Assembly (NCBI RefSeq): GCF_000372725.1
Contig: NW_005200333.1
Coordinates: 201,288 to 265,287, forward strand
Length of the DNA: 64,000 nucleotides
Reading direction: 5' to 3'
Source: Emiliania huxleyi CCMP1516
Lineage: Eukaryota > Haptophyta > Isochrysidales > Noelaerhabdaceae
A program made the translations under genes and the position numbers. Below the pieces are notes generated by a model. That model was not told the origin of the DNA, made no database searches, and worked only from the letters and a program-made list of their open reading frames with translations. This document shows, piece after piece, positions 21,020 to 31,641 of the stretch. The first letter of the stretch is position 1, and the number at the start of each line of letters is the position of its first letter.

Positions 21020-22350
21020 CTACATACACAAGCATGCTCTAGACCTATGGCGATCCTCCTCCCTACCAGTCGTTTCCGTATCGACCTCAATGACGCCCCC
21101 ACACTGCGCCGCCGCCGCCTCCACCGATTGTGCGCTCCCTGGATTGCCACCCAAGTTAATATGTGTGCACGACGGCAGTGCTCCGTTTCGGATGGACGAG
21201 GCGAGCGCCGTCATCCCGGCCTTGCAGATCCGGTTGTCCATGAGAAGCAGCATCTTCAGCTGAGGCATCGCGCCCGCCTCGAGGAGCGACGCCAAGGCCG
21301 TGGCAGTCTCGTCGCCCAGCTGGTTGTTGCTGAGAAAAAGCAACTGCAGCTTTTTCAGCCCGCCACGCGTGTGGGCCGCGCGAAGCGCCTGGACAAGAAC
21401 GGCCCCCTTCGCGTCGTTCCACTTCAGCTTCTCAAAGGACAGGCAAGTTGCCTCTCCCGCAGCCCCGCCGCTCCGCAGCTGCTCCACCTGGCGCGGCGCC
21501 AGCGCCTCCTGCACCGGCACCGCACTTCCCGGATTGTCATGGAGGTAGATCTCCTGGGACGACGGCAACGCTCCGTTTCGGATGGCGGAGGCGATTGCCG
21601 CCATCCCTCCCTTGCCAATGTGATTGGAGTATAAAGCCAGCACTTTCAGCTGAGGCATCGCGCCCGCCTCGAGCAGCGACGCCAACGCCGTGGCCGTCTC
21701 GTCGCCCAGCTGGTTGTCTGTGAGCACGAGCTCGCCCAGCTCGGCCAGCGCGCCCCGCTCGTGGGCCGCGCGGAGCGCACCGATGAAGGCGAACCACTCT
21801 GGGCCACTCCAACTCATTCTCACGAAGGACAGTTTGTCCCCCTCTCCTGCTCGAAACGATCTGCCCCTCTGCAGATCCTGCTCGAAGGTCAACGGGACCG
21901 CGCATCCCGGATTGCCATGAACGCGAATGCTCGGTGGATGCCCTCCCCCCGCAGCCACGCCACGGATGGCGGAGGCGAGCGCCGCCATCCCGGCGTCGCC
22001 GATCTGATTGTTGGTGAGTGTCAGCACCTGCAGCTTTGGCATCGCGCCGGCCTCGAAGGCAGAGGTGAGCACTGCCATCCCGGGATCTGCAATCTGGTTG
22101 TTGGAGAGGTCCAGCTGCTTCAGCTCTGGCATCGCGCCGGCCTCGAGCAGCGACGCCAAAGCCGTGGCGGTCTCGTTTCCTAGCTTGTTGTCGCCGAGCG
22201 CGAGCTCCTTCAGCTGCTTGAGTCCGCCTCGCTCGTGAGCCGCGCGGAGCGCCCCGACCAGGTTAGGAGCGAAATTTTCCGCGGAAATCACGATGTCAAC
22301 CCTCCCCAAATGGGTGATCTGATGCTTGTAGGGCTTGAGAGTGGCCTGCC
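21020..22350 (-). CDS. Leucine-rich-repeat protein (ribonuclease-inhibitor type)
   Basis: About 430 residues of RI/NLRC-type LRRs (LGDETATALASLLEAGAMPQ, LKVLALYSNHIG, MAALASAIRNGALP) in three blocks of about 130 residues that look like serial duplications. The block linkers share GCAVP/GSAVP. The visible frame has no ATG at its start; a plausible acceptor (GGCAG before GCCACTCTCAAG, near 22350) suggests an upstream first exon that I could not find. Dispersed repeat B occupies that region. LRRs of this type mediate protein binding; no effector domain is seen. Confidence 0.8.
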
Positions 22351-22723
22351 ATGCATGTCACAAGAAAGAAGGACTGTGGTTGCAGGAGAGTCCAATATGC
22401 AATAAACCACCACTCTAGTTGGTATAGTACCCCACCTTCACTCATCGAGTGATTTCTTTTTTAGTTTCCCATAAGTAAGGTAGGCAGGTAGGTAGGTTCG
22501 TAGGTAGGTAGGGGCAGGGAAGAGGCCGGGTTTTTGCAGATTTTCAGCATCCGGGCGGCCGGCCAAGCAAGAAGAACACATATGCCGATATGATACGTCC
22601 GTCCCCCCCACGAAGGCCGGCTCCTAATGTACCTCCGCTTTTGGGTGGCGGTCGCGCGCTGCCGACGGCGCTCGCCGGCGCTACGGCGCTCGCGGCGCGC
22701 TCGTGGCGTTCAGGGCGGCTCGC

Positions 22724-22784
<61 letters not shown>

Positions 22785-23370
22785 CACAGACACACAGCCC
22801 CTTCCCCTCCCCCCTCAAGGGCGAGGACACGCACAGGCCGCACCTCTAGTGAGGCCCGCATAGTATGTGGGAGACTCGTGCCGCCGCCCCTGCCACCCCT
22901 GTGTCAGTGTGCCTGTGGTACGAGAGACTGCCAGCGACAAGCTGGAGGCAGGTCGCTAGACTGAGATGAGACCGCCAGTGGATGTGGGAGTCCACCGCGC
23001 ACCGCGCTGCGAGTCTATCGTGTCCCTTGTCAGGAGCAGGAGAGCCCCACCTGTCCCCCTGATCGTTCTTCCAAAATCCTGCTCGTGCAGGTGTGGACCC
23101 TGTCCTCGTCCCATCCCTCGTTTGGCGTGTCTGTTTTCTTTCTTTCTTTTCCCCCCCCCCACGAAGGTCTAGGTGTATTGTTGGCGAAGGCTGGATTCGG
23201 GTCCAGGGCTGGGTGAGGTATGAAAGGGTGCAAGACCGACAAGAACAAACTTCTTTAAATCTCTCTCGAACCGAGGAAGAAAGAAAGAAAGAAAACACGG
23301 GGGCGGCGGGCGCGCCTCGCAGCGAGAGAGCACCTTCGTGTATCGCGCGCCTTACTCCGGAGCAGCTGCC
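22310..23370. other. Repeat-rich intergenic region
   Basis: Contains dispersed repeat B (22413-22556), a CA dinucleotide run (about 22724-22782), and at 23080-23150 the reverse complement of 6545-6610 (GGACCCTGTCCT, CCCTCGTTTGGCGTG, a TTTC/TTTA run). No gene is seen. Confidence 0.7.
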
Positions 23371-24533
23371 ATGCGCTCCTCCAGCCAGCCCACGCAGCCC
23401 GCGCCGGCGCTTTTGGCAGCCATGCTGGTCTTCACCGCAGCAAATGCGATCATCTCCTTCTCGGCCTTCTGGGCGTCGCGGAACACCGTCGCTGAGCCGC
23501 CTGCCGCTGGCACCGGCACCAGTACAGCTTCCACGGCGGCGGCCCGGAGCCTCTGGGAGGCGTACGACGCACACCTGGCCGAGGCAAAGTATGTGGATCT
23601 CACGCACGCGATCGAGCCTGGCATGCCGCTGTGGGACGGCTTTTCCCAGCCCAAGTTTGGCGCTGCCGTCGCAAGAGTCGCCACACCAGGCTTCATCGCC
23701 GAGGGCGCAACGTACGGCTACGCTGCGCAAGGCTTCGTCGCCGGCGCGGTCTCGCTCGCGACTGACCAGATCGGCACGCAGCTCGACCCGCCGGCGAGTA
23801 GCCTGGAGTCACACGCGGTGGGCGTCGCCTAGCTCACGGCTTGTGCTGTCAGTAGGCGCACTGGAATGAGCTCGGCGCCACAATCTCCGATCTTCCCCCG
23901 ACGGTGACGCTCCGCCCGCTCGTCGTGGTCGACATCTCGCGCAAGGTGGCCGCGGAGCCGGGCTACACGGCGAGCGTCGCCGACGTGCTCGCGTGGGAGG
24001 CGGAGCACGGGCGGGTCCCGGCAGGAGCAGCGGTGCTCTTCCGCTCGGACTGGTCGCGGCGGTGGGGCGAGTACCTCGTCGAGGGGAAGATGCCGGCCGT
24101 CTTCCCCGGGGTCGGGCTGCCGGCGCTCCAGTTCCTGCACCAGAACCGCTCCATCCTGCTGCACGGGCACGAGCCGCTTGACACGGACTCGACGCCGACG
24201 CTCGAGGGGGAGGCGTGGCTGATGCACCACAACTACCTGCAGGTCGAGGGCGCCGCCAACCTGCACCTCGTCCCGCCCGCCGGCGCCCTCCTCTCCATCG
24301 GATTCGCAAAGATCAAGGGCGGCGCCGGCGGGCTCGCGCGCCTCGTCGCCGTCTGCCCGCCCGCGTGGCCCTTTGGGGTCAGCGTGCGCGAGGCGCCCGC
24401 CGCGCCGCTGCCGCAGCAGCCGGCGCCCCTCCGCAGAAGCGCCGACGGGGTGCTGCGTCCGCGGCCCGGGGCGGCGCCGACAGAGTACTGCGGCGCCGGA
24501 GGCGCGCCGCTGGGCTGCCCACTCCCGGGGTAA
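23371..24533 (+). CDS. Membrane-anchored cyclase / kynurenine-formamidase-family protein
   Basis: Two exons (23371-23793 and 23856-24533) joined by a 62-bp GC-AG intron (donor GCGAGT), both boundaries in phase 0; 366 residues. Residues about 10-40 form a hydrophobic anchor (LLAAMLVFTAANAIISFSAF). The family signature DLTHAIEPGMPLWDG is followed by DQIGTQLDPPAHW, then VVVDISRKV, DVLAWEAEHGRVPAG, VLFRSDWSRRW and PTLEGEAWLMHHNYLQVEG. Members hydrolyse formylated or cyclic amides with a metal bound by HxGTHxDxPxH; here the first two His are Asp and Gln, so metal use may differ. The substrate is unknown. Confidence 0.8.
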
Positions 24534-24940
24534 TAAGATAGTACATACAAATCGCTGTCCAGGAGCAGGGCCGCTGCACGCCCTGCACACAGCACACAGA
24601 TATTAGGAGGCTTGTTCCTCCGTCGCGTGACCCGAGATGATTGTGCGCGTCGCCCGTCGGCCCCACGCCGCCACGCGGCGGCGCCGGATTTTTTTGGCAC
24701 GCACGCTGGCTGTGCCGCGCGCGCACACACATCGCACACACCGTAAAATAAAAACAACAGCGACGCGTGGAGACACAAAGCAGGGCAGAGCTGTGCGAGA
24801 CAACACGGACGCCGCAATACCCACACCCAGCCCTTTGCCCGGCCAGGCGGCCACGGCCACAGCGAGGGGGTGGACGCCAAGTGCGTGACGACACACGAAG
24901 TGCGGACGCCCCGCCGGCGCGGCTTTGCGGCGCGTCGGCG

Positions 24941-26557
24941 CTAGTTTGCGCGGCCGCCGTTCGCGTTCGCGAAGAAGGAGTACGCGAAGACGAGGGTGAA
25001 GAAGAGGGAGGTGTTTGTGAAGAAGAGGAGCGCGCCGCCCACCCACAGCGCGGTGCGGCCCCACTGGCGGGCCTGGTCGGCGGCGACCGCCCAGTCGGCA
25101 AAGAGGTTCAGCACGAGGTCGCCGCGCTGCCTGCCCGCCTCGGGGCGGGAGAGAGGCATCCCCTCGCCAGACACCTTGACGGACAGCCGGCGCGGAGGCA
25201 GCCGCACCCTCAGCGTGCGCGAGTCGAGCGTGCGCACCTTTGTGCGACGAGATGGACGACTCAATACTCAGTCTTATCGCGGGTGCAGTCCTCTGCTCTT
25301 ATCGCGGGTGCAGTCCTCTGCTCTTATCGCGGGTGCAGTCCTCTAGTCTTATCGCGGGTGCAGTCCTCTAGTCTTATCGCGGGTGCAGTCCTCTGCTCTT
25401 ATCGCGGGTGCAGTCCTCTAGTCTTATCGCGGGTGCAGTCCTCTAGTCTTATCGCGGGTGCAGTCCTCTAGTATTGTCGCGGGTGCAGTCCTCTGCTCTT
25501 ATCGCGGGTGCAGTCCTCTAGTCTTATCGCGGGTGCAGTCCTCTGCTCTTATCGCGGGTGCAGTCCTCTAGGCGAGCGTGCGCACCTCATGCGACGAGCC
25601 CCGCACCAAGAGGTCCAGCAGGCCGCAAAACGCGACGGCGGCGAGGTCGTGCCCGCGCCGCGAGAAGCGCGGGTGCTCCTCCTGCGCCAGCTGGAAGCAG
25701 ACGCCCGCCTCCTCGAAGGTGATGCGAGTGCCTTCCTTCCAGCCCGGCTTGACGTCAACCACAAACGAGCGCCCCTCGTGGCTCGCAGACTTTCGCGCGC
25801 CGCTGTACAGCTCCTCGAGCGAGCAGCGGATCGGACGCACGACGGCGACGGGCGCGCGCCGGGCGCCCCCGCCGCGCCCGCCGCCCCCGCCGCGCCCTCC
25901 CCGCCCTCCCCTCCCTCCGCGGCCCCGGCCACCCATCTGTCCGCCAAACAGGCCCTGCAGCATCTCGTTGAGGTCTCCGCCGGCCATGCCGCCTCCTGCA
26001 GGGGCGAAGGGCGAGAGGGCGAGGGGGGCGGGGCTGAGCAGAGCCTGCTGCCGCAGGGCGCAGGGAGCGCGGCGCGAGGGAGACGCTGGGAGCGCCGGCT
26101 GCCGGCGCCTCCCATGCCCGGCCCAAACCCGAAGCGCACGCCGGGGCCGCCCATGCCGCCGCCCGCCATCTGGCCAAACATCTGCGCAAACAGCTCGTTC
26201 GGGTCGATGCCGTGCATTCCCGCGCCGCCAAAGCCCGCCGACGGCCCGCCGCCGCCGCCGCCGCGCTTTAGTCCAGCCTCGCCGTACCGGTCGTAGATCT
26301 CCTTCTTGTTTGAGTCGGAGAGCGCCTCGTACGCCTCAGCCACCTCCTTGAACCGCCGCTCCGCCTCCTGGTCCCCGGGGTTCTTGTCTGGGTGCCACTT
26401 CATGGCCATCTTGCGATCTGTGCGCGGGCGGTCGGCACGGCGTTTGCGACGGGCGGAGCGTGGCGTTGGGAGGCAGAGCGCGCGGCGGCGCACATCCCTT
26501 CTTGATCTCCTCCGGCGTCGCGCTCTTCGAGACGCCGAGCGTCTCGTAGTAACCCAT
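24941..26557 (-). CDS. DnaJ/Hsp40 co-chaperone with C-terminal membrane anchor
   Basis: Four exons (26494-26557, 26109-26417, 25586-25995, 24941-25237) close in phase to 359 residues. A J domain ([28 protein letters not shown] with the HPD motif, [17 protein letters not shown]) is followed by a Gly-rich linker ([17 protein letters not shown]). Next come a type II DnaJ C-terminal region without the zinc-finger insert ([34 protein letters not shown]) and a hydrophobic anchor near the end ([19 protein letters not shown]). It likely stimulates Hsp70 at a membrane such as the ER. The last intron carries a 25-bp minisatellite and is bounded by duplicated exon sequence. Confidence 0.87.
25225..25598 (-). 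repeat. DnaJ intron 3: 25-bp minisatellite between duplicated exon edges
   Basis: Twelve near-identical 25-bp units (CTTATCGCGGGTGCAGTCCT core) fill 25268-25572. The intron 25238-25585 is bounded by copies of GAGCGTGCGCACCT and TGCGACGAG at 25225-25251 and 25574-25598. Splicing GAG to GTG at the equivalent point restores [13 protein letters not shown] in phase. Confidence 0.9.
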
Positions 26558-27245
26558 GGCGCCACCCTTACTCCGGGTTTCGCGACCGGGTTGAGGCGTA
26601 AAAGCGAAAAGAATTTTACAACAAAACTCCCTCGCACGACACTGGGCCCAGTGTCGAGCGAAAAGAATTTAAACAACACAACTCTCTCTCACAGCACACA
26701 GGCTCGACAGCGAAAAGAAACAGCTTGTGCATCCGTGTATACACGGGCAGGCCGAGTCACACAGTCCACCTGTGTGATGCACGCCCTGTGAGCGGGGCGG
26801 GGTGCGCACTGTACCTCTGTGTTCGTGCGTTGCCCATCTCTACGGGAGATGACTGCTCTATTTATTTATTACGGGCAGGCCGAGAGTTCTTTTTGGAGAT
26901 CAGACCTTTCGGTGGTTCATGCTTTCAAGGTATCTATCATGCTTCATGACACGACACGCGGTGGTGGGAGCTGGTGGAGCTGTCAGCTGATCGCGTCGGG
27001 CCGAAGCCCGTCAGGCAGCACTCTCTCCCTAAACCCTAGCCTTCTCCCGAACCCTAGTGTGTGTTGGTTACCTCAGTGCTTTCACACCCCTCGCCCCGTC
27101 GTGTCCGTCCCCATTGTGATTGCGGACGTCCCCGACTACGTCGTCTCTAGAGAACGTATACAACCCCCTTCTGGTGTCGACCGCGCCCCTCGCGGGGGGG
27201 CACGGCCGAACGTGAACTGCTGACAGGGTTTACAACAAAAGGCGG

Positions 27246-27289
<44 letters not shown>

Positions 27290-28912
27290 TAGGTAGGTAG
27301 GTAGAAAGGTGAAGAACAGCCAGGCTCGGACTGGACACACACGGTCACATGTATGTATGTAGAAAGATGACTGAGCCCTGGCTGTCAGGCTGTCAGGTGC
27401 TGTCAGGTGATCTGTCGGGCTGTCGGGCACTGTCAGGCACTGTCAGGTGCCTCTGTCAGACCAGCTGTCAGGTGCTGTCAGTGCTGTCAGGTGCTGTCGG
27501 GTGCGTGTCTGACAGGCGAGGTGATCTGTAGCTGTCGGGTGCTGTCGGAGCTGTCGGGTGTTGCTGTCAGACGCTGTCGGAGCTGTCAGAGCTGTCAGGC
27601 TGCTGCTGCTGTCAGACGTTGGGCTGTTGCTGTCAGGTGCTGTCAGGTGGTGCTGTCGGGGTGCTGCCAGGCTCTGACACACATCAGCCACACTTATGAC
27701 ACTATCAAGAGGGCGCTGACTATCAAGGGGGTGCTGACGCCGATGACGCCGGCGGCTACGCAGCTACCCCCCCCTCCTACACTGGCCAGATGGCGGCGCA
27801 GAGGCACAGGCGGCGGCGGCGGCACAGACGGCGGCGGCCACCCCCACCCAGACGCCGTAGGCATATGACTGTAGGGCCCCAGAAGGCTAGCTGGTAGCTT
27901 CATTTGTAGTAGCACAGCCGCCGGTGCTGGAGAGGGGTCCGCAGAGGTGGGGCGGGAGGGTTGAAAGAGAGACCCATGACCATCCCATGACTACATGGAC
28001 CACACTCACATGTCTTTGCATGTAATTTTGTTATACCCTCATGGGGCGCAAGAAAGAGGCTCTACGGGGTCTGTGTACGGTCTGTGCTGCTGTCAGGCTG
28101 TCAGCGCTGCTGTCAGGCCACTGTGTGCTGTCGGGCTGTCAGGCAGCTGTCAGGCTGTCACGTTAGGGCCTGACAGCGACGGGTCACCTCGCCTGTCAGG
28201 CTCTGCTGTCAGGCTGTCAGATATGTGCTGTCAGACTGTCAGAGAAAGTGCTGTCAGCGCTGTCAGGCTGTCGGGCACTGTCAGGCGCTGTCCGGGGTTT
28301 GCTGTCAGTCTGTCAGACCAGGGCTCAGAAAGATGAACAACAGTCAGGCTCGGACTGGACACCAACGCGGTATGGGTGGACGCGGGACAGATGATGACGA
28401 CACGCACGAGCGACACACAGACACAAACAGGCTCACAAGACACACAGCCAGCTGGCTGCCACACACCCTGAGTTGGCGTACACATAACTCAGGGCCACAT
28501 TCTCCCTGTCGCCCCCCCCCAGCCAGCACTCCCAGGTGCCAAGAGAACAAACAAGGGCACAACAAACAACAGACAACAGGGGCGAACGCGTGAGGCTAGA
28601 GCAGGCTTGCTCGGCCTCTAGCAATCTCCGCCGACCGCGAGGCCGGACTAGACCTAGTGGGGGGTAGAGGCTGGCGAGTAGAGGCCCCGCCCACCCAGGG
28701 TACCCCTCTCGAGGGACCCATTGGGCTCTTTCGAGGGCTCGCCGGGGCTCTGCTCCAAGAGACCTCGAGAGAGCGTGCGTGTGCCTCTACTCGCCAGGGG
28801 TAGAGGTGTCTCACGACACGAAAAAACAAAAAGCGCCTAGCAAGCGGGCGCTGGCGCCACCGCTTGCCGACCATACTCGTTGGCTACACGCTGTCCACCG
28901 CGTAACACAGGC
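26558..28912. other. Intergenic region rich in CTGTCAG repeats
   Basis: 27377-27680 and 28083-28320 are dense in CTGTCAGG/CTGTCGGG units. A separate phrase (CAGGCTCGGACTGGACAC) recurs at about 27320 and 28345. An AC run occupies about 27246-27288. 28658-28808 forms an inverted pair (CTGGCGAGTAGAGGC and GCCTCTACTCGCCAG) just upstream of the next gene. Open frames here are repeat-derived. Confidence 0.75.
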
Positions 28913-31263
28913 ATGTTGGTCGCTCTACGCCGAGCCCTCCTCGCGGCCATCCTGGCGGCGGTCGTCGCCGCGGAGGAGGTGCAGACCCTGACGGACGCAT
29001 CGTTCCAGTCCTCGGTGCAGGGCTCGCCCTCCCTCTGGCTGGTCAAGTTCTACGCGCCGTGGTGTGGCCATTGCAAGAAGCTTGCGCCAGTCCTCGGTGT
29101 GTGCAAGACGCCCAGCGTCTCCTCCTCGCCCTCCGCCCCACATGTCGCTGCGAGGCCCTCTCCCTCGCCACCAGCTCGCGCACGGGACGAGAGAGAGCCT
29201 CGCTGCACTCACTTCCCCTCCCGCCGCCACGCACAGAAAAGTTTGCCGCCGACATCAAGCCCACGGAGCTCGGCGAGGGTGTGCGGATCGGCAAGGTGGA
29301 CTGCACCGAGCACTCCTCGCTCTGCGACGGCCAAGGCGTCAAGGGCTACCCCACCGTCCTCCTCTTCCGCGACGGCGCCCGCTGGGAGATGAAGGCGCCG
29401 CGTACAGCCGACGGGCTGCGCGAGACGATCCGCAAGCTCAAGTCCGCGCCGGTGACGCAGCTGGGAGAGGGCGGACAGGCGGCGCTCGACAAGCTCCTCG
29501 AGCCCGATGGCGCCGTCGTTTTTGCGCTCGCCGGCACGCCGCCCTATCCCAGTCCACACGCCGCAAAGCACAAGCACGCACCGTCACCGCGCCTCTCCCT
29601 CTGACGCACCGCCGACGCACCGCCGACGCACCGCCGACGCACCGCCGACGCACCGCGCAGGGGCGGGTGCGGCGGACCCGCTGGCGGCCGAGTTTGAGGC
29701 TGCGGCGGCGGAGCTGCAGCTCGTCTCCACCTTCGCCGCCGCGGCCGGTCCCGACCTTCCCTCGCAGCTGGCGCCGCACCGGGGCTCGGTCGTCAAGCTG
29801 TCTCGCGGCGGGCCCTGAGCAGAGAGAGGAGAGAGTCGGAGCCCTGGGCAGCACCGCCGCACTGCAACTCCTCTCGGCCCAACCTTGTGCTCACCTACCA
29901 GCCTGCAGCCGCCGTGAACCTCGACGCACCGCACCCGGTCGCTCGCACAGCAGAGAGCTCCCGCCGCCCCACCCCGCCCACCCGGCGGCCGACACCCGCG
30001 CCGGGCGCGACGTACCTGGCGCCCGCCCGCCCGCAGGCGAGCCTTCCGCCGTCTTTGCGCCTCCGAGCGACGGGGCGCTGCCCGCCACGCTGCGCGCCTG
30101 GCTCGAGGCGGAGCGGTTCCCCGCCCTGTCCGTCGTCGAGCGGCACAACTTCTTCGGCATGCTCTCCAAGGACGAGCACCTCCCCGCCCTCTGCATCTCC
30201 CCTCACCGCACCCCACCACGCACCACGCACCACGCACCGCAGGACATCTCCCTCGCGCTGGCAGTGGTCGACCCGGACCCGGCCTGCGCCTCCGCCTCCG
30301 ACGATGCAAAGGCGCCGCCCTCGCCGCCGCTTCCCCCGCCGGACCCTCTCGCCCCCCCCCCCCCTCTCCTCGCCGCCACTTTCCCTCGCACACGCATGCC
30401 TCACCGCCGCCTCCCCTCCCCGCGCCCAAGGAGCCGCCGGCGTGCGAGGCCGAGGTGACGGTGCAAGGGCCGCACGGCAGCGAGGGGCTCGGCGCGGCGC
30501 TGCGCGACATCGCCTACTCGCGGCCGCCCCTCGACGAGACGGGCGGCAACGCGTACCGCTTCGGCCTGCTGGACGGGCTGCGCTGGGGCAAGTTTCTGAC
30601 AGAGGTGCCTACAGTACCCCCTCCGAGCCCCCCTCCGAGAGAGACGCCTCCCCGAGAGAGACGCCTCCCGGTCACTCACGGAGGTCGCCGCCCGCTCGCG
30701 GCCCTCTGCGCGCGGGTCGGACTGAAGCACGCACGTGGCCGTGCCACACACACGCACAGGTGGTCGGCATCGAGCGCAGCGAGCTGCCGCTGGTGCTGCT
30801 GCTGCGGGGCGGCTCCACGCGCTCCTTCCTGGTCGGGCGGGGGCCGCACGACGAGGCGACTGTGCGGCGGCTGCTGCGCGAGGGCGGAAACTCCGCCGCC
30901 CTCCGCTTCGAGTACACCGGCATGTGGGGCCTCCCCGCGCGGCTGTGGAGGCGGCTCGGCGACGCGCTGCCCTTCCTGCCGCTGCACCTGCTCGACTTTT
31001 TGCCGTGCGCGGCCCGTCCGAGACGCGTCCTCGCCCCTCGCCCGCCACGCACCCCCTCCCCGCGAACCGCCACGCCCCTCGACACACGCACCACGGCACG
31101 TCCACAACGTGGCTCACACCTCGACGCGTCTTCCCCCAGGCCCTACTCGCTGGCCGCGCTCGCTGTCTTGCTCGGGTTTGGCGCACTGATCGTGCTGATT
31201 GGGAGCGTGCCGCTGCCCGATGATGCGGCGGAGGGCGGGGAGGATTCGAAGAAGGAGGACTAG
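28913..31263 (+). CDS. Transmembrane protein disulfide isomerase (TMX3-like)
   Basis: Seven exons (28913-29096, 29237-29533, 29661-29804, 30037-30311, 30431-30604, 30760-31004, 31140-31263) close in phase to 480 residues. A signal peptide ([16 protein letters not shown]) is followed by a thioredoxin fold with active site APWCGHCKK, then [10 protein letters not shown] with its conserved cis-Pro, and further divergent thioredoxin-like segments ([17 protein letters not shown]). A C-terminal membrane helix ([18 protein letters not shown]) precedes an acidic tail ending in KKED. This fits an ER-membrane oxidoreductase of the TMX3 kind. Three introns are GC-AG. One in-frame stretch ([13 protein letters not shown]) inside exon 4 may be an additional short intron. 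Confidence 0.85.
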
Positions 31264-31641
31264 CGGCGGCGCGTTCTATGTCTCCTCTCGTTTGCGCGAT
31301 GGCGGGGGCGGGGAGAGTAGAGTAGAGAGGGGGAGGGAGGCTGCGGAGCGTGGAGGAGTTTTGCGGCGTGTAGTATTGCGTGGATGCGCAGACGAGAAGC
31401 GTGCGCAGGGGCAGGGGGCGACGCTCGGAGCCGCTAGGGACGAGCGATGGCTGGTAGCGCTCACTCGGCCAAGTGTTAAGGTTCCTCGGGCCAGTTCCGG
31501 GGGCAAACTATGCCCGGCCCCTAGAACAAAAAATATCGGGCCCGGGACGCCTTCAGCTGGCGAGGCGCGGTTGAGCACTTTGGAGCGACTCGGAGGTTGA
31601 GCACAAGGCGAGCCTTGGCCGACCTCGGCGGCGCCGATCTG
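31264..31641. other. Short intergenic region
   Basis: Separates the PDI stop from the start of the fibronectin-III gene. I see no gene or repeat here. Confidence 0.5.

Noticed and set aside
25268..25572. Regular 25-bp repeat array resembling a CRISPR
   Set aside because: There are no unique spacers between units, the organism is eukaryotic, and the array lies inside a DnaJ intron; it is a minisatellite.
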